From positions 1 through 64,000 of the forward strand of contig CAYGDW010000001.1 in NCBI GenBank assembly GCA_964348755.1: a stretch of DNA of 64,000 nt. The letters run 5' to 3'. The notes beneath the pieces were generated by a model. The model was not told the DNA's origin. It did no database searches and was given only the letters and a program-made list of their open reading frames with translations. The position numbers and the translations under genes are program-made. Below, piece by piece: positions 18,117-26,483 of this stretch; the first letter of the stretch is position 1, and every line of letters begins with the position of its first letter. The stretch is from UBA7960 sp964348755 (GTDB taxonomy: Bacteria; Bacteroidota; Bacteroidia; Bacteroidales; UBA7960).

Positions 18117-18971
18117 TTACTTAAATGGTTCGACCAAACTCACTATATTGCTGTCAACCAAAACCCTGCCGCAATACTCGCACACAATTATTTTTTTGTG
18201 CAATCGGATATCTAATTGGCGTTGGGGAGGTATTTTATTGAAGCACCCTCCACAAGCATCACGCTCAACCGGCACAACAGCAAGCCCATTGCGTGCGTTT
18301 TCGCGTATTCTATTGTAAGCATTTAACAGGCGACCCTCAATAACTTCTTTTTGTTTCATTGATTGCTCAATAAGAAGTTCTTCCTCTTTTTGGGTTTCAG
18401 CCACAATGTCGTTCAGCTCGTTTTTCTTTACTTCCAGGTCTTTGCGCCGCTCTTCCACCTCTGTTTCAACCAGTTTAACGGTTTCATTTTTCATTTCAAC
18501 CGAAGCAGTGAATTCGCGAATTTTCTTCTCGCAAAGTTGAACCTCGAGCGTTTGAAACTCTATTTCTTTTGAAAGAGAATCGTACTCGCGGTTGTTGCGA
18601 ACATTCATTTGCTGGGTTTCGTATTTTTTTACGAGCTCCTGACTCTGAGTTATTGAAATCTTTTTTGCAGCAATTTCAGTTTCAAGCTCTTTAATCTCAC
18701 GCCTGAATTTTTCAACACGGGTTTCAAGGCCTTCAATTTCGTCTTCAAGGTCTTGTACTTCAAGGGGTAACTCGCCACGAATATTTCTGATTTTGTCAAT
18801 CTGGGTGTCGATGGCCTGAAGTGTAAATAAGGCTGTAAGTTTTTTAGTAACAGTAAGTTCAACGCTTTCATCAGTAGCCATATCGGGTATGGCAACCGGA
18901 GAACCTTCTGTTCCGGTGCTGGGGTTTAACTGCCTTGGAACTTCTGCCTCGGTTTTTGAACTCTTGGTCAT
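18117..18971 (-). CDS. Coiled-coil C4 zinc-ribbon protein
   Basis: This 284-residue protein has a long antiparallel coiled-coil hairpin (about residues 50-230) and a C-terminal zinc ribbon with two cysteine pairs: CGGC (about 240-243) and CEYC (about 264-267). This is the zf-RING_7 family, whose members include Helicobacter FlgZ/HP0958 and Chlamydia CdsZ, chaperone- or adaptor-like proteins. No flagellar genes are present here, so the role in Bacteroidota remains open. It lies 27 bases after the Nif3-family gene and is almost certainly in the same operon. Confidence 0.85.
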   Translation of the reverse strand: MTKSSKTEAEVPRQLNPSTGTEGSPVAIPDMATDESVELTVTKKLTALFTLQAIDTQIDKIRNIRGELPLEVQDLEDEIEGLETRVEKFRREIKELETEIAAKKISITQSQELVKKYETQQMNVRNNREYDSLSKEIEFQTLEVQLCEKKIREFTASVEMKNETVKLVETEVEERRKDLEVKKNELNDIVAETQKEEELLIEQSMKQKEVIEGRLLNAYNRIRENARNGLAVVPVERDACGGCFNKIPPQRQLDIRLHKKIIVCEYCGRVLVDSNIVSLVEPFK

Positions 18972-18998
18972 GGGTAAGTTGATCTTTTACTTGATAGG

Positions 18999-20093
18999 TT
19001 AAAAATAATTTACAGGGTTGGTATTTACCCCTGAAATAAGGAGTGCAAATGTAGTAAATTTTTTGTTAACAACCTCATACAATAATTCTTTGGTGAATTG
19101 CTCTGTTTCATAATGGCCAGCATCGGCCAAAAGAATTCTGTTCTCGGCTTCGAAAAACTGATGATATTTTATATCGCCGGTAACAAATGCCTGTGCTCCT
19201 GCAGCAATAGCACTTTCAATCAAAAAGCTGCCCGAGCCGCCACACAATGCTACCTTTTTTATTGCCTGTCCGGTAAAGGCAGTATGCCTGATGCAGGGCA
19301 TTTTTAGTTTTACCTTCAAAAGATCAAGAAAATCATTCTCCGAAATGAGAATTTTCAATTCGCCGAGCATTCCGGCCCCAGCCATTGCAAATTCATTTTC
19401 GAGCGGATATACATCATAGGCTACTTCTTGGTAAGGGTGGCTTTTTATTATTGCACTTACCACCCTTTTTTCAAGATACGAGGGTAAAATGGTTTCAATT
19501 CTTACTTCGGGCTCAAAATGAACCTCGTTTTTCTTACCCACAAATGGATTGGCTTCGGCTCCTGCCCTGAAAGTACCCTTCCCTTCTATGTTAAACGAAC
19601 AACAATCATATTGGCCAATTTGCCCGGCTCCGGCTTCAAAAATGGCCGCCCTTACCACTTCGGCATGCGTAAGGGGGCAAAAGGTAACAAGTTTTCGGAG
19701 CAGGCCCTTTTGCGGCATCAATACCCGAAGGTTGCAAAGGCCAAGCTTTTCACCAAGCTTATGGTTTACTCCGCCATGAATATTATCAAGATTGGTGTGC
19801 AAAGCCACAATGGCAATGTTGTGCTTTATGGCTTCAATTATTACCCTTTCGGTAAAACGTTTTCCGGTAATGCTTTTTAAGCCTTTAAAAATAAGCGGAT
19901 GGTGGGCAATAATCAGGTCGCACTGCTTCGAAACAGCCTCATGAATTACTTCGGGGGTAACATCAATGCAAATCAACGCCCTGGAAACCTCCTGTGAGGG
20001 CGAACCCAACTGCAAACCGCTATTGTCATAATTTTCCTGTAATACGCCCGGGGCTATTTGCTCAAAATATTCCAGAACCTCCGTTAATTTCAT
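18999..20093 (-). CDS. Nif3-like dinuclear metal-centre protein
   Basis: The 364-residue product belongs to the Nif3/YbgI family, hexameric toroids with a dinuclear metal site. It has the metal-ligand motif IIAHHPLIF (about 65-73), ALHTNLD, a PII-like inserted domain (about 130-235), and the C-terminal site VTGDIKYHQ followed by ADAGHYETE. The related E. coli protein has been linked to GTP cyclohydrolase-like chemistry, but the substrate is unsettled. ATG 20093 is chosen because the 34 residues ahead of it in frame have no family counterpart and would overlap a promoter match. Confidence 0.9.
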   Translation of the reverse strand: MKLTEVLEYFEQIAPGVLQENYDNSGLQLGSPSQEVSRALICIDVTPEVIHEAVSKQCDLIIAHHPLIFKGLKSITGKRFTERVIIEAIKHNIAIVALHTNLDNIHGGVNHKLGEKLGLCNLRVLMPQKGLLRKLVTFCPLTHAEVVRAAIFEAGAGQIGQYDCCSFNIEGKGTFRAGAEANPFVGKKNEVHFEPEVRIETILPSYLEKRVVSAIIKSHPYQEVAYDVYPLENEFAMAGAGMLGELKILISENDFLDLLKVKLKMPCIRHTAFTGQAIKKVALCGGSGSFLIESAIAAGAQAFVTGDIKYHQFFEAENRILLADAGHYETEQFTKELLYEVVNKKFTTFALLISGVNTNPVNYF

Positions 20094-20111
20094 GGCAAAT
20101 TCTTTTTTCTC

Positions 20112-20119
20112 CAAAGTTA
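20112..20119 (-). promoter_or_regulatory. Candidate -7 element for the Nif3/zinc-ribbon operon
   Basis: The minus strand reads TAACTTTG, 18 bases before the chosen ATG. No -33 box with normal spacing is clear. Confidence 0.42.
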
Positions 20120-20311
20120 AAAATTGTAACCCAAAAAAGGCTGCGCAAATGCAGAATTGGTGTTTTGAAATTAAAATTGTCGATAATAACCGCAAATTTT
20201 TAAGTAAAACATGCTACTAAAATTTAGCAAAACACCTGTAACCCTACCCAAACAACTGCGTATATAATTAAAAACAAGGCTGTTATAATTGCATAAAACA
20301 ATACCGGCATA

Positions 20312-21397
20312 ATGAGCCCCTCACCGTTTCGTTTGTTGTTGTTTCCATTTTGCATTCTATATGGATTTGTTACCCTTGTTAGAAACAAACTTTTCGACTG
20401 GGGGGTGTTGCCTTCGGCCAGTTTTGATTTACCCATAATTTGCCTTGGCAACCTAAGCAGTGGTGGAACTGGAAAAACACCCCACACCGAATTTTTAGTC
20501 ACCCTGCTTCAAGGCCAGTATAAAATAGCTGTACTCAGCAGGGGGTACAAAAGAAAAACAAGGGGGTTTTTGGTAGTAAACAGTGGGCATAAGGCCAGCG
20601 AGGTGGGTGATGAACCCCTTCAGATTTGCCGGAAATTCCCTGAAATTATAGTTGCTGTTCATGAGCAAAGAAGAAAAGGAATCAAAGAAATAATAAAGCA
20701 CCAACCCGAGGTAAAACTGATTTTGCTCGATGATGCTTTTCAGCACAGATATGTTAAACCAGGTTTAAATATATTGCTAACGGATTATTACAGGCCATTT
20801 TTCGACAACCATATTTTGCCTTGCGGCGATTTGCGAGAGGCAAAGTCGGGCGCAAAAAGGGCCCATGCAATTATTGTAACCAAAACTCCACCAGTATTTT
20901 CGCCTTTAGACCGCAGGCATTTCCTAAACAAACTGAGCAGGTATGGCACAAAAAACAATGTGTTCTTTTCAAAAATTGAATACGGTGATTGGGTCCCCTT
21001 GCAAACCCAATGCAAATCACCTGAAACATCCTTTAAAAAAATTATTTTGTTTACAGGCATAGCCAACACAGCTTCTATTGAGGAATATTTAAAAAGACAA
21101 TGCACCGAGCTGATAATCAACCGTTTTCCCGATCATTACCAATTTACAGTTGCTAACCTCAAAAACCTCAAACAACAATTCAGGGAAGTGATTGGTAAGT
21201 CAAAGGCAATTGTAATTACAGAAAAAGATGCCATGCGCCTGCAGGAAGAAAAGTTTTTAAACGAACTAAAAAGCCTGCCTGTTTTTTATATTCCAATCAG
21301 GGTGGTTTTTCAAAACAGCGACCAGCAGAAGTTTGAAAAGTATGTGTGGTCTTTCCTCTCGTCAAAACAAGCGAAGCTGGACCAGGTCCAAAACTAA
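20312..21397 (+). CDS. lpxK: Tetraacyldisaccharide 4'-kinase
   Basis: LpxK phosphorylates the 4'-position of the lipid A precursor at the inner membrane, the last step giving lipid IVA. The 361-residue product has an N-terminal amphipathic/hydrophobic segment (RLLLFPFCILYGFVT), a Walker A-like loop SGGTGKTPH at about 51-59, then VLSRGYKRKT, DEPLQI and the DDAFQHRYV segment typical of LpxK. The rest of the lipid A pathway is not in the window. A ZIP transporter gene with its own promoter follows. Confidence 0.95.
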   Translation: MSPSPFRLLLFPFCILYGFVTLVRNKLFDWGVLPSASFDLPIICLGNLSSGGTGKTPHTEFLVTLLQGQYKIAVLSRGYKRKTRGFLVVNSGHKASEVGDEPLQICRKFPEIIVAVHEQRRKGIKEIIKHQPEVKLILLDDAFQHRYVKPGLNILLTDYYRPFFDNHILPCGDLREAKSGAKRAHAIIVTKTPPVFSPLDRRHFLNKLSRYGTKNNVFFSKIEYGDWVPLQTQCKSPETSFKKIILFTGIANTASIEEYLKRQCTELIINRFPDHYQFTVANLKNLKQQFREVIGKSKAIVITEKDAMRLQEEKFLNELKSLPVFYIPIRVVFQNSDQQKFEKYVWSFLSSKQAKLDQVQN

Positions 21398-21429
21398 CAA
21401 CTGTATCCAGGCCAAGGCAATTAATTTCT

Positions 21430-21437
21430 TACCTTTG
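21430..21437 (+). promoter_or_regulatory. Candidate -7 element for the ZIP transporter gene
   Basis: TACCTTTG matches the Bacteroidota -7 consensus and lies 34 bases before the ATG at 21472. No clear -33 TTG is seen. Confidence 0.5.
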
Positions 21438-21471
21438 CGCATCAATTTACCAGACTAAAATCTAAAACAAT

Positions 21472-22347
21472 ATGACGCTACTTGTATTTGCAGGGCTTTT
21501 TGTGCCAATAATGGTGTTTGGCCTTAGTGTTTACTTTTTCAGGATGTCAAACAAAAACCTGAAACTATTGGTTGCTTTTAGCGGTGCCTTTTTGCTCTCG
21601 CTTACCTTTAATGAACTCATACCGCAAATTTATAGCGGGCTTGATTCTCAGCCTGCTGTTGAGGAGCAAATACATTCCGGGGGGCACCTCCACAACCACG
21701 ACCATTCGCATGACCACCATGCTGAGCATGGCCACCAAGAGGATGCTGGTCATGGCCACAACCACGGTGCAGCCGGCAAAATTGGCCTTTTTATATTGCT
21801 GGGCTTTTTTATTCAGCTTGTTCTCGATTATCTGACCAAGGGGGTTGAGCATGGACACCTTCACTCGCAATGCCCCGACAATCATGGGCACGAGCACGAA
21901 CCCCATTCTGCGGCAGTGTCATTTATACCTGTATTGATAGGGTTGTCGTTGCATTCGTTTTTAGAAGGTATGCCACTGGCTAAAGGTTTTGAATCGTCTG
22001 CCCTTCAAAACCACCTTTTGCTGGGAATTGTTATACACAATATACCCATTGCTATTGTTTTTATGAGCTTGTTGATTCAGAACCATCTTTCAAGGTTAAT
22101 GTCAATTTTATTGCTGACCGTTTTTGCCCTTTCGGGCCCGGCCGGAGCCTTGGCAGGCAATATTTTGGGAACTCATTTTATTACAGATATGCAAATGTTC
22201 TTTAAGTTTTCGATGGCAATTGTGGTGGGTATTTTTCTTCATATTTCTACCACTATACTGTTTGAAAGCGACCAGAACCATCGCTTTAACCTCATTAAGT
22301 TTGCCGTTATTGTACTTGGCGCCCTGGCAGCCCTGTTGCATTTTTAA
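21472..22347 (+). CDS. ZIP family metal transporter
   Basis: ZIP proteins import Zn2+, Fe2+ or related cations into the cytoplasm. The 291-residue product has about eight helices and two histidine-rich stretches: HNHDHSHDHHAEHGH (about 76-90) in the loop between helices 2 and 3, and a shorter HGHLHS/HGHEHEPH region (about 126-148). The signature helices carry LSLHSFLEGMPL (H, E and further metal ligands, about 162-173) and IVIHNIPIAIV (about 188-198). Which metal is carried cannot be read. A short promoter-bearing spacer separates it from lpxK, and a strong terminator follows. Confidence 0.93.
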   Translation: MTLLVFAGLFVPIMVFGLSVYFFRMSNKNLKLLVAFSGAFLLSLTFNELIPQIYSGLDSQPAVEEQIHSGGHLHNHDHSHDHHAEHGHQEDAGHGHNHGAAGKIGLFILLGFFIQLVLDYLTKGVEHGHLHSQCPDNHGHEHEPHSAAVSFIPVLIGLSLHSFLEGMPLAKGFESSALQNHLLLGIVIHNIPIAIVFMSLLIQNHLSRLMSILLLTVFALSGPAGALAGNILGTHFITDMQMFFKFSMAIVVGIFLHISTTILFESDQNHRFNLIKFAVIVLGALAALLHF

Positions 22348-22355
22348 CGAACCAT

Positions 22356-22398
22356 AAAAAAACGGGGGGCTGAAATTTACCAGCCCCCCGTTTTTTTT
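22356..22398. terminator. Bidirectional terminator between zip and ssb
   Basis: ACGGGGGGCTG (22362-22372) pairs perfectly with CAGCCCCCCGT (22381-22391) around an eight-base loop. An A-run lies on the left and a T-run on the right, so it can serve both converging genes. Confidence 0.9.
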
Positions 22399-22403
22399 GC
22401 CTG

Positions 22404-22817
22404 TTAAAATGGCAAGTCATCTTCAACTATTGGCGAGTCGCCGGTAAGCGGAGCTTCAGGCGTTTTCTTTGAGTCGGCTTCGCCGGGTTTGGGGCCAACA
22501 AAGGTTAGGTTTTCGCCAACAATCTCGGTTGTATAACGCTTATTACCCTCCTTGTCGTCGTATTGTCTGGTTCTTAAACGGCCCTCAATAAATACCTGAC
22601 GACCTTTAGCAAGGTATTTTTCAGCTAGGTCGGCCAGATTACCCCATAGCACAATATTGTGCCATTCGGTTTCTTCAACAGGATTACCATCCTGCCCCTT
22701 GTAAAAACGATTGGTAGCCAGTGTAAAACTTGCAACCTTTGAACCGCTCTCGAGCGAACGAACAACCGGGTCTTTGCCCAGGTGCCCAAGTAAAATAACC
22801 TTGTTAACTCCTGCCAT
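22404..22817 (-). CDS. ssb: Single-stranded DNA-binding protein
   Basis: SSB coats single-stranded DNA during replication and repair and recruits partners through its tail. The 137-residue protein has the OB fold (about 3-105, starting NKVILLGHLGKDPVVR with TEWHNIVLWG), a short linker, and the conserved acidic C-terminal tip DDLPF. It lies downstream of mutY on the same strand with a 135-base gap. Confidence 0.97.
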   Translation of the reverse strand: MAGVNKVILLGHLGKDPVVRSLESGSKVASFTLATNRFYKGQDGNPVEETEWHNIVLWGNLADLAEKYLAKGRQVFIEGRLRTRQYDDKEGNKRYTTEIVGENLTFVGPKPGEADSKKTPEAPLTGDSPIVEDDLPF

Positions 22818-22952
22818 AGCTCTCTTGATTTTGAGGTTAATTGATTTGTTTAAAATTTAATCAGCATTGGTTTCACAATATAAATAATATTCCGGAAAAA
22901 TCAAAAAAAAACTGCCATTGGGCAATGAAAATATCAAACAACCAATGTATAT

Positions 22953-24044
22953 TTATTCGTTAAAAATATTCAAAATCTTTTGATTTTCAATAAACTGACA
23001 CATTAATTTCGATTTTGGCATTTTTTCAAAAGCATCGAGGCTAACCTTCTGATAAAAACCCATTAGCGATCCGGCTCTTGCAGGATTAAGGCCGAGCATA
23101 AAAAAACGGGCCACTATAATTTGATGCGTTAGCTGGTGTTTAATGCAAGTTGGCAATGTAGCCAAATAGGCTTCATCGCTATTTGGGAACCATAATTTCC
23201 AGGTTTCAGTTTTTGTAATACCTTCGACTTCTGTGTGCTTTTGGGTTTCAATCAGCGGAAGCTCATAAAGGTTTTTCCATATATCATTGCCTTTTCGCTG
23301 GTTTACCAAAAAAAATAGTTCGCCCCTTTCTTCTTTCCAATAAAAAAGGAAATAGTTTAAGTGCCTTTGGCGGGGTTTTACTCTTTTTTTCCTTTGGGGA
23401 AATTGATTGGTTGATTTTCTTAAAAATGCGAGGCACTCCTGGTTGAAAACACAAATGTTGCACTTGGGCGAGGCGGGTTTACACACTGTTGCACCAAAAT
23501 CCATCATGGCCTGGTTAAAGTTTCCGGGATTTCGGGAGTCAATAAGTTCGGAGGCAATCTGGTAAAAAACTTTCTTTCCTTTGCTTGTATCAATATTTTC
23601 GTTCAGGGCAAAAATTCGTGATATTACCCTGAAAACATTTCCATCGACAGCCGCAACCGGCTGGTTAAAAGCAATTGAGGCGATTGCAGCTGCCGTATAT
23701 GGGCCAACCCCTTTTACCTGAAGCCACTGATTATAGCATTGAGGCAGCTGCCCGTTTCTTTGGCTTACTATTTGCTTTGCGGCGACGTGCAGGTTTCTGG
23801 CCCTCGAATAGTAACCCAGTCCCTGCCAAATACGCAACACCTGGTCGGTTGGTGCTGCTGCCAAAGCCTCTACATTTGGAAAAGCCTCAACAAACCTGTA
23901 AACGTAACCTATACCCTGATCAACGCGGGTTTGCTGCAAAACAATTTCAGAAATCCAAACAATGTATGAGTTATTGGTAATTCGCCAAGGCAGGGGGCGG
24001 CCGTTTATGGCATACCATTGCAAAAGCCTGTCAGAAAAACTCAT
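22953..24044 (-). CDS. mutY: A/G-specific adenine glycosylase
   Basis: MutY removes adenine mispaired with 8-oxoguanine. The 363-residue product has the helix-hairpin-helix VKGVGPYTAAAIAS (about 111-124), the catalytic-aspartate segment AVDGNVFRVISR (about 134-145), and the 4Fe-4S cluster cysteines in the canonical C-x6-C-x2-C-x5-C spacing (about 187-203). A C-terminal NUDIX-like domain for 8-oxoG recognition follows (about 225-350). All key elements are intact. It is divergent from hup. Confidence 0.96.
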   Translation of the reverse strand: MSFSDRLLQWYAINGRPLPWRITNNSYIVWISEIVLQQTRVDQGIGYVYRFVEAFPNVEALAAAPTDQVLRIWQGLGYYSRARNLHVAAKQIVSQRNGQLPQCYNQWLQVKGVGPYTAAAIASIAFNQPVAAVDGNVFRVISRIFALNENIDTSKGKKVFYQIASELIDSRNPGNFNQAMMDFGATVCKPASPKCNICVFNQECLAFLRKSTNQFPQRKKRVKPRQRHLNYFLFYWKEERGELFFLVNQRKGNDIWKNLYELPLIETQKHTEVEGITKTETWKLWFPNSDEAYLATLPTCIKHQLTHQIIVARFFMLGLNPARAGSLMGFYQKVSLDAFEKMPKSKLMCQFIENQKILNIFNE

Positions 24045-24137
24045 GATGCCTTTGGCCGGGTGCGTTAAAGGTTATAAATCACTTGATTGATGGGGGTAAA
24101 AATAATTGAATTTGTTTTCTGATTGTGATAAAAAACT

Positions 24138-24145
24138 TATCTTTG
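24138..24145 (+). promoter_or_regulatory. Candidate promoter for hup
   Basis: TATCTTTG matches the -7 consensus, and a TTTG at 24111-24114 could be the -33 box with a 23-base spacer. The leader to the ATG at 24202 would be about 50 bases. Confidence 0.5.
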
Positions 24146-24201
24146 CAACCCGATTAAGGTAAAAACCTTCATAAAATTCTAATAACCAAAAAGTAATAAC
24201 A

Positions 24202-24489
24202 ATGACAAAAGCTGAAATTGTTACCGAAATTGCCAACAAGACCGGCATAGAAAAGGTTGCGGTACAAGCAACCATAGAGGCTTTCATGGCCACTGTGAAA
24301 AATTCGCTGGTAAAAGGAGAAAATGTTTATTTAAGAGGATTTGGTAGCTTTATCATTAAAGAAAGAGCAGAAAAAACCGGCCGGAACATTTCAAGGAATA
24401 CCACCATTATTATCCCGGCCCACAGTATTCCGGCCTTCAAACCCGCCAAGGAGTTTGTAAGCGAAGTTAAAGAATCGGTGGTTGTTTAA
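24202..24489 (+). CDS. HU/IHF family DNA-binding protein
   Basis: This 95-residue histone-like dimer bends and compacts DNA. It has the N-terminal helices (TKAEIVTEIANKTGIEK), the hinge strand VYLRGFGSFIIKERAEKTGRN, and an arm in which the usual proline-containing tip reads IIPAHSIPAFKPAK. The short C-terminal VVV extension is minor. It heads a likely operon with the COX24-type mini-gene and rng. I recall HU next to rng in other Bacteroidota. Confidence 0.93.
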   Translation: MTKAEIVTEIANKTGIEKVAVQATIEAFMATVKNSLVKGENVYLRGFGSFIIKERAEKTGRNISRNTTIIIPAHSIPAFKPAKEFVSEVKESVVV

Positions 24490-24554
24490 TAAACACCCCA
24501 CATTTATTCCTACAGGTTTTTGCCCTAAGGATTGTTTAAAAAAGGAGACCCTAT

Positions 24555-24644
24555 ATGCCCAGCGGAAAAAAGAGAAAAAGACATAAAATGGCAACCCATA
24601 AGCGGAAAAAGCGCCTGAGAAAAAACAGGCATAAAAAGAAGTAA
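24555..24644 (+). CDS. AURKAIP1/COX24 domain mini-protein (mS38-like)
   Basis: This 29-codon gene encodes MPSGKKRKRH, then KMATHKRKKR, then LRKNRHKKK, an almost wholly basic peptide. It matches the tiny AURKAIP1/COX24-type proteins found throughout Bacteroidota and related to the mitochondrial small-subunit protein mS38, so it is probably a ribosome-bound peptide. AAAGGAG at 24541-24547 is a strong Shine-Dalgarno sequence eight bases before the ATG, notable in a phylum that rarely uses one. It lies 65 bases after hup and before rng. Confidence 0.88.
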   Translation: MPSGKKRKRHKMATHKRKKRLRKNRHKKK

Positions 24645-24684
24645 TACGCTTTTTCTGATTAGTTGCTTATTTTTTTACCTGCAT

Positions 24685-24727
24685 AATAAAATTACATAAT
24701 GCCTATGGGGTATTATGTAATTTTATT
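24685..24727 (+). terminator. Long AT-rich hairpin between the COX24-type gene and rng
   Basis: Arms 24685-24703 and 24709-24727 form a 19-base-pair stem with one G-U pair and a TATGG loop. The 3' arm ends TTTTATTTAA. It may terminate or process the hup transcript; processing is plausible because rng follows. Confidence 0.6.
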
Positions 24728-24772
24728 TAAAGCGTTGGTTTATTGCCACGCCCGAACCACTTCCACCATTCA

Positions 24773-24794
24773 TTGTCAAAGCTTTGAATGACAA
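24773..24794 (+). promoter_or_regulatory. Nested palindrome in the rng leader
   Basis: TTGTCA (24773-24778) and TGACAA (24789-24794) flank an inner perfect palindrome TCAAAGCTTTGA (24776-24787). The element ends 21 bases before the rng GTG. It could be an operator, or an RNA structure used in autoregulation; neither is shown. Confidence 0.35.
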
Positions 24795-24815
24795 ATCTTA
24801 CAAAATATCCTAAAA

Positions 24816-26366
24816 GTGAACAAAGATCTAATTATTGACTCCAACGCTTCGGAAGTTGTTATGGCCCTGCAGGAGGAAAAGCTCCTTGTAGAGTTGCACA
24901 AAGAACGCAGGAATAACAGCTTTTCGGTTGGCGACATTTACCTTGGAAAGGTCAAAAAGGTCATTTCGGGGCTCAATGCCGCCTTTGTTGACGTAGGATA
25001 CGAGAAGGATGCATTTTTACACTACCTTGACCTGGGCAGCCAGGTCAACTCTCTGAACAAATACACCAAGCTTGCCCTGGCCGGCAAAACCCGGGTGCTT
25101 ACCATGGATAACTTTATCCTTGAAAAAGAGATTGAGAAAACCGGCAAGATTACCAGTGTGCTGACGACCAACCAGCCGGTGCTTGTTCAGATTGCAAAAG
25201 AACCCATTTCGACCAAAGGGCCACGAATTACAAGCGAAATTTCGCTTGCAGGCCGTTTCCTGGTGCTGGTTCCTTTTTCCGACCGCATATCGGTATCGCA
25301 GAAGATACAAAGCACCGAAGAAAAAAACCGCCTTAAAAGGCTGATGCAAAGCATCAAACCAAAGAATTTTGGTGTAATAGTCAGGACCAATTCCGAAGGA
25401 AAAATGGTTGCCGACCTCGATGCAGATCTAAACAATCTGGTTTCGAGGTGGTATAGCATTGTCGAAAAACTTGCAGCCGCAAAACCGCCCCGTATCATTC
25501 TGGGCGAACTAAACCGCTCTTCGGCCATTTTGCGCGACCTGCTAAACGAATCGTTTAACAACATTCATGTAAACGATCCGTTAATTTTTGAAGAACTCAG
25601 GGAATACATTAAAACCATTGCACCTGAAAAAATTGATATCTTAAAGCTCTTTAAAGGGAAAGCACCCATTTTCGAGCATTTTGGTATTGAGAAACAAATC
25701 AAAAGTTCCTTCGGGAAAATTGTATCAATTAAAAGTGGTTCGTACCTGATTATTGAACACACTGAGGCCCTGCATGTAATCGATGTAAACAGCGGTCATC
25801 GCATGAACAGCGAAAACTCCCAGGAAGACAATGCCCTTGAGGTAAACCTTGAAGCCGCCGCTGAAATAGCCCGCCAGTTAAGACTGCGCGACATGGGCGG
25901 AATTATTGTGGTCGATTTTATTGACATGGTGCAACCGGCAAACCGCCGGAAGCTCTACGATAAGATGAGAGAGGAAATGAGCAAGGACAGGGCAAAGCAC
26001 AACATTTTGCCTCCAAGCAAGTTTGGTCTGATACAGATAACCCGCCAAAGGGTTCGGTCGGAAACCAATGTAGAAATACTTGAAAAATGCCCCACCTGCG
26101 AAGGCACAGGCAAAATAAAACCAAGTATTATTCTGGTTGACGAGATTGAAAACAACCTTCGCTATCTGATTCAGGAACAAAACGAAAAGGACCTGACTTT
26201 GAGAGCCCACCCTTATGTGGCCGCTTTTCTTACAAAAGGTTTTTATTCGCAACAAATGAAATGGTTCTTTAAGTACAAAAAATGGGTAAAAATTATTCCA
26301 GCCTTATCGTATCACCTGCTCGATTACCGGTTTTTCAAAAAACCGGATGACGAAATCAAGCTTTAA
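24816..26366 (+). CDS. rng: Ribonuclease G
   Basis: RNase G is a 5'-end-dependent endoribonuclease that matures 16S rRNA and starts mRNA decay. The 516-residue product starts at GTG 24816. It has an N-terminal S1-like domain (about 35-125, SVGDIYLGKVKKV), the catalytic RNase E/G core with VIDVNSG (about 325) and IIVVDFIDM (about 368), and the zinc-link CPTCEGTG (about 428-435). The E. coli RNase E degradosome tail is absent, which defines the G type. It sits downstream of hup. Confidence 0.96.
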   Translation: MNKDLIIDSNASEVVMALQEEKLLVELHKERRNNSFSVGDIYLGKVKKVISGLNAAFVDVGYEKDAFLHYLDLGSQVNSLNKYTKLALAGKTRVLTMDNFILEKEIEKTGKITSVLTTNQPVLVQIAKEPISTKGPRITSEISLAGRFLVLVPFSDRISVSQKIQSTEEKNRLKRLMQSIKPKNFGVIVRTNSEGKMVADLDADLNNLVSRWYSIVEKLAAAKPPRIILGELNRSSAILRDLLNESFNNIHVNDPLIFEELREYIKTIAPEKIDILKLFKGKAPIFEHFGIEKQIKSSFGKIVSIKSGSYLIIEHTEALHVIDVNSGHRMNSENSQEDNALEVNLEAAAEIARQLRLRDMGGIIVVDFIDMVQPANRRKLYDKMREEMSKDRAKHNILPPSKFGLIQITRQRVRSETNVEILEKCPTCEGTGKIKPSIILVDEIENNLRYLIQEQNEKDLTLRAHPYVAAFLTKGFYSQQMKWFFKYKKWVKIIPALSYHLLDYRFFKKPDDEIKL

Positions 26367-26380
26367 AGCTTGAACTATTG

Positions 26381-26438
26381 GCGGTGTACATAGCCGGTTT
26401 GCTTAAAAAATCCGGGAATGTACACCGCTTTTTATTTT
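26381..26438 (+). terminator. Rho-independent terminator after rng
   Basis: GCGGTGTACAT (26381-26391) pairs with ATGTACACCGC (26418-26428). Further CCGG pairing lies inside (26394-26397 with 26412-26415), and TTTTTATTTT follows. Confidence 0.82.
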
Positions 26439-26451
26439 GACTGCATTGAGC

Positions 26452-26459
26452 TACCTTTG
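26452..26459 (+). promoter_or_regulatory. Candidate -7 element for recX-prfB
   Basis: TACCTTTG matches the consensus and lies 24 bases before the chosen recX ATG. It directly follows the rng terminator, which supports a separate recX-prfB transcript and argues against a recX start within the terminator stem at 26418. Confidence 0.5.
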
Positions 26460-26483
26460 CATACAGCTTATCAAAAACCCCGT

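Noticed and set aside
20224..20310. Short hydrophobic peptide frame (28 codons from an internal ATG) opposite the lpxK leader
   Set aside because: A single hydrophobic stretch with no promoter or conserved context; could occur by chance.
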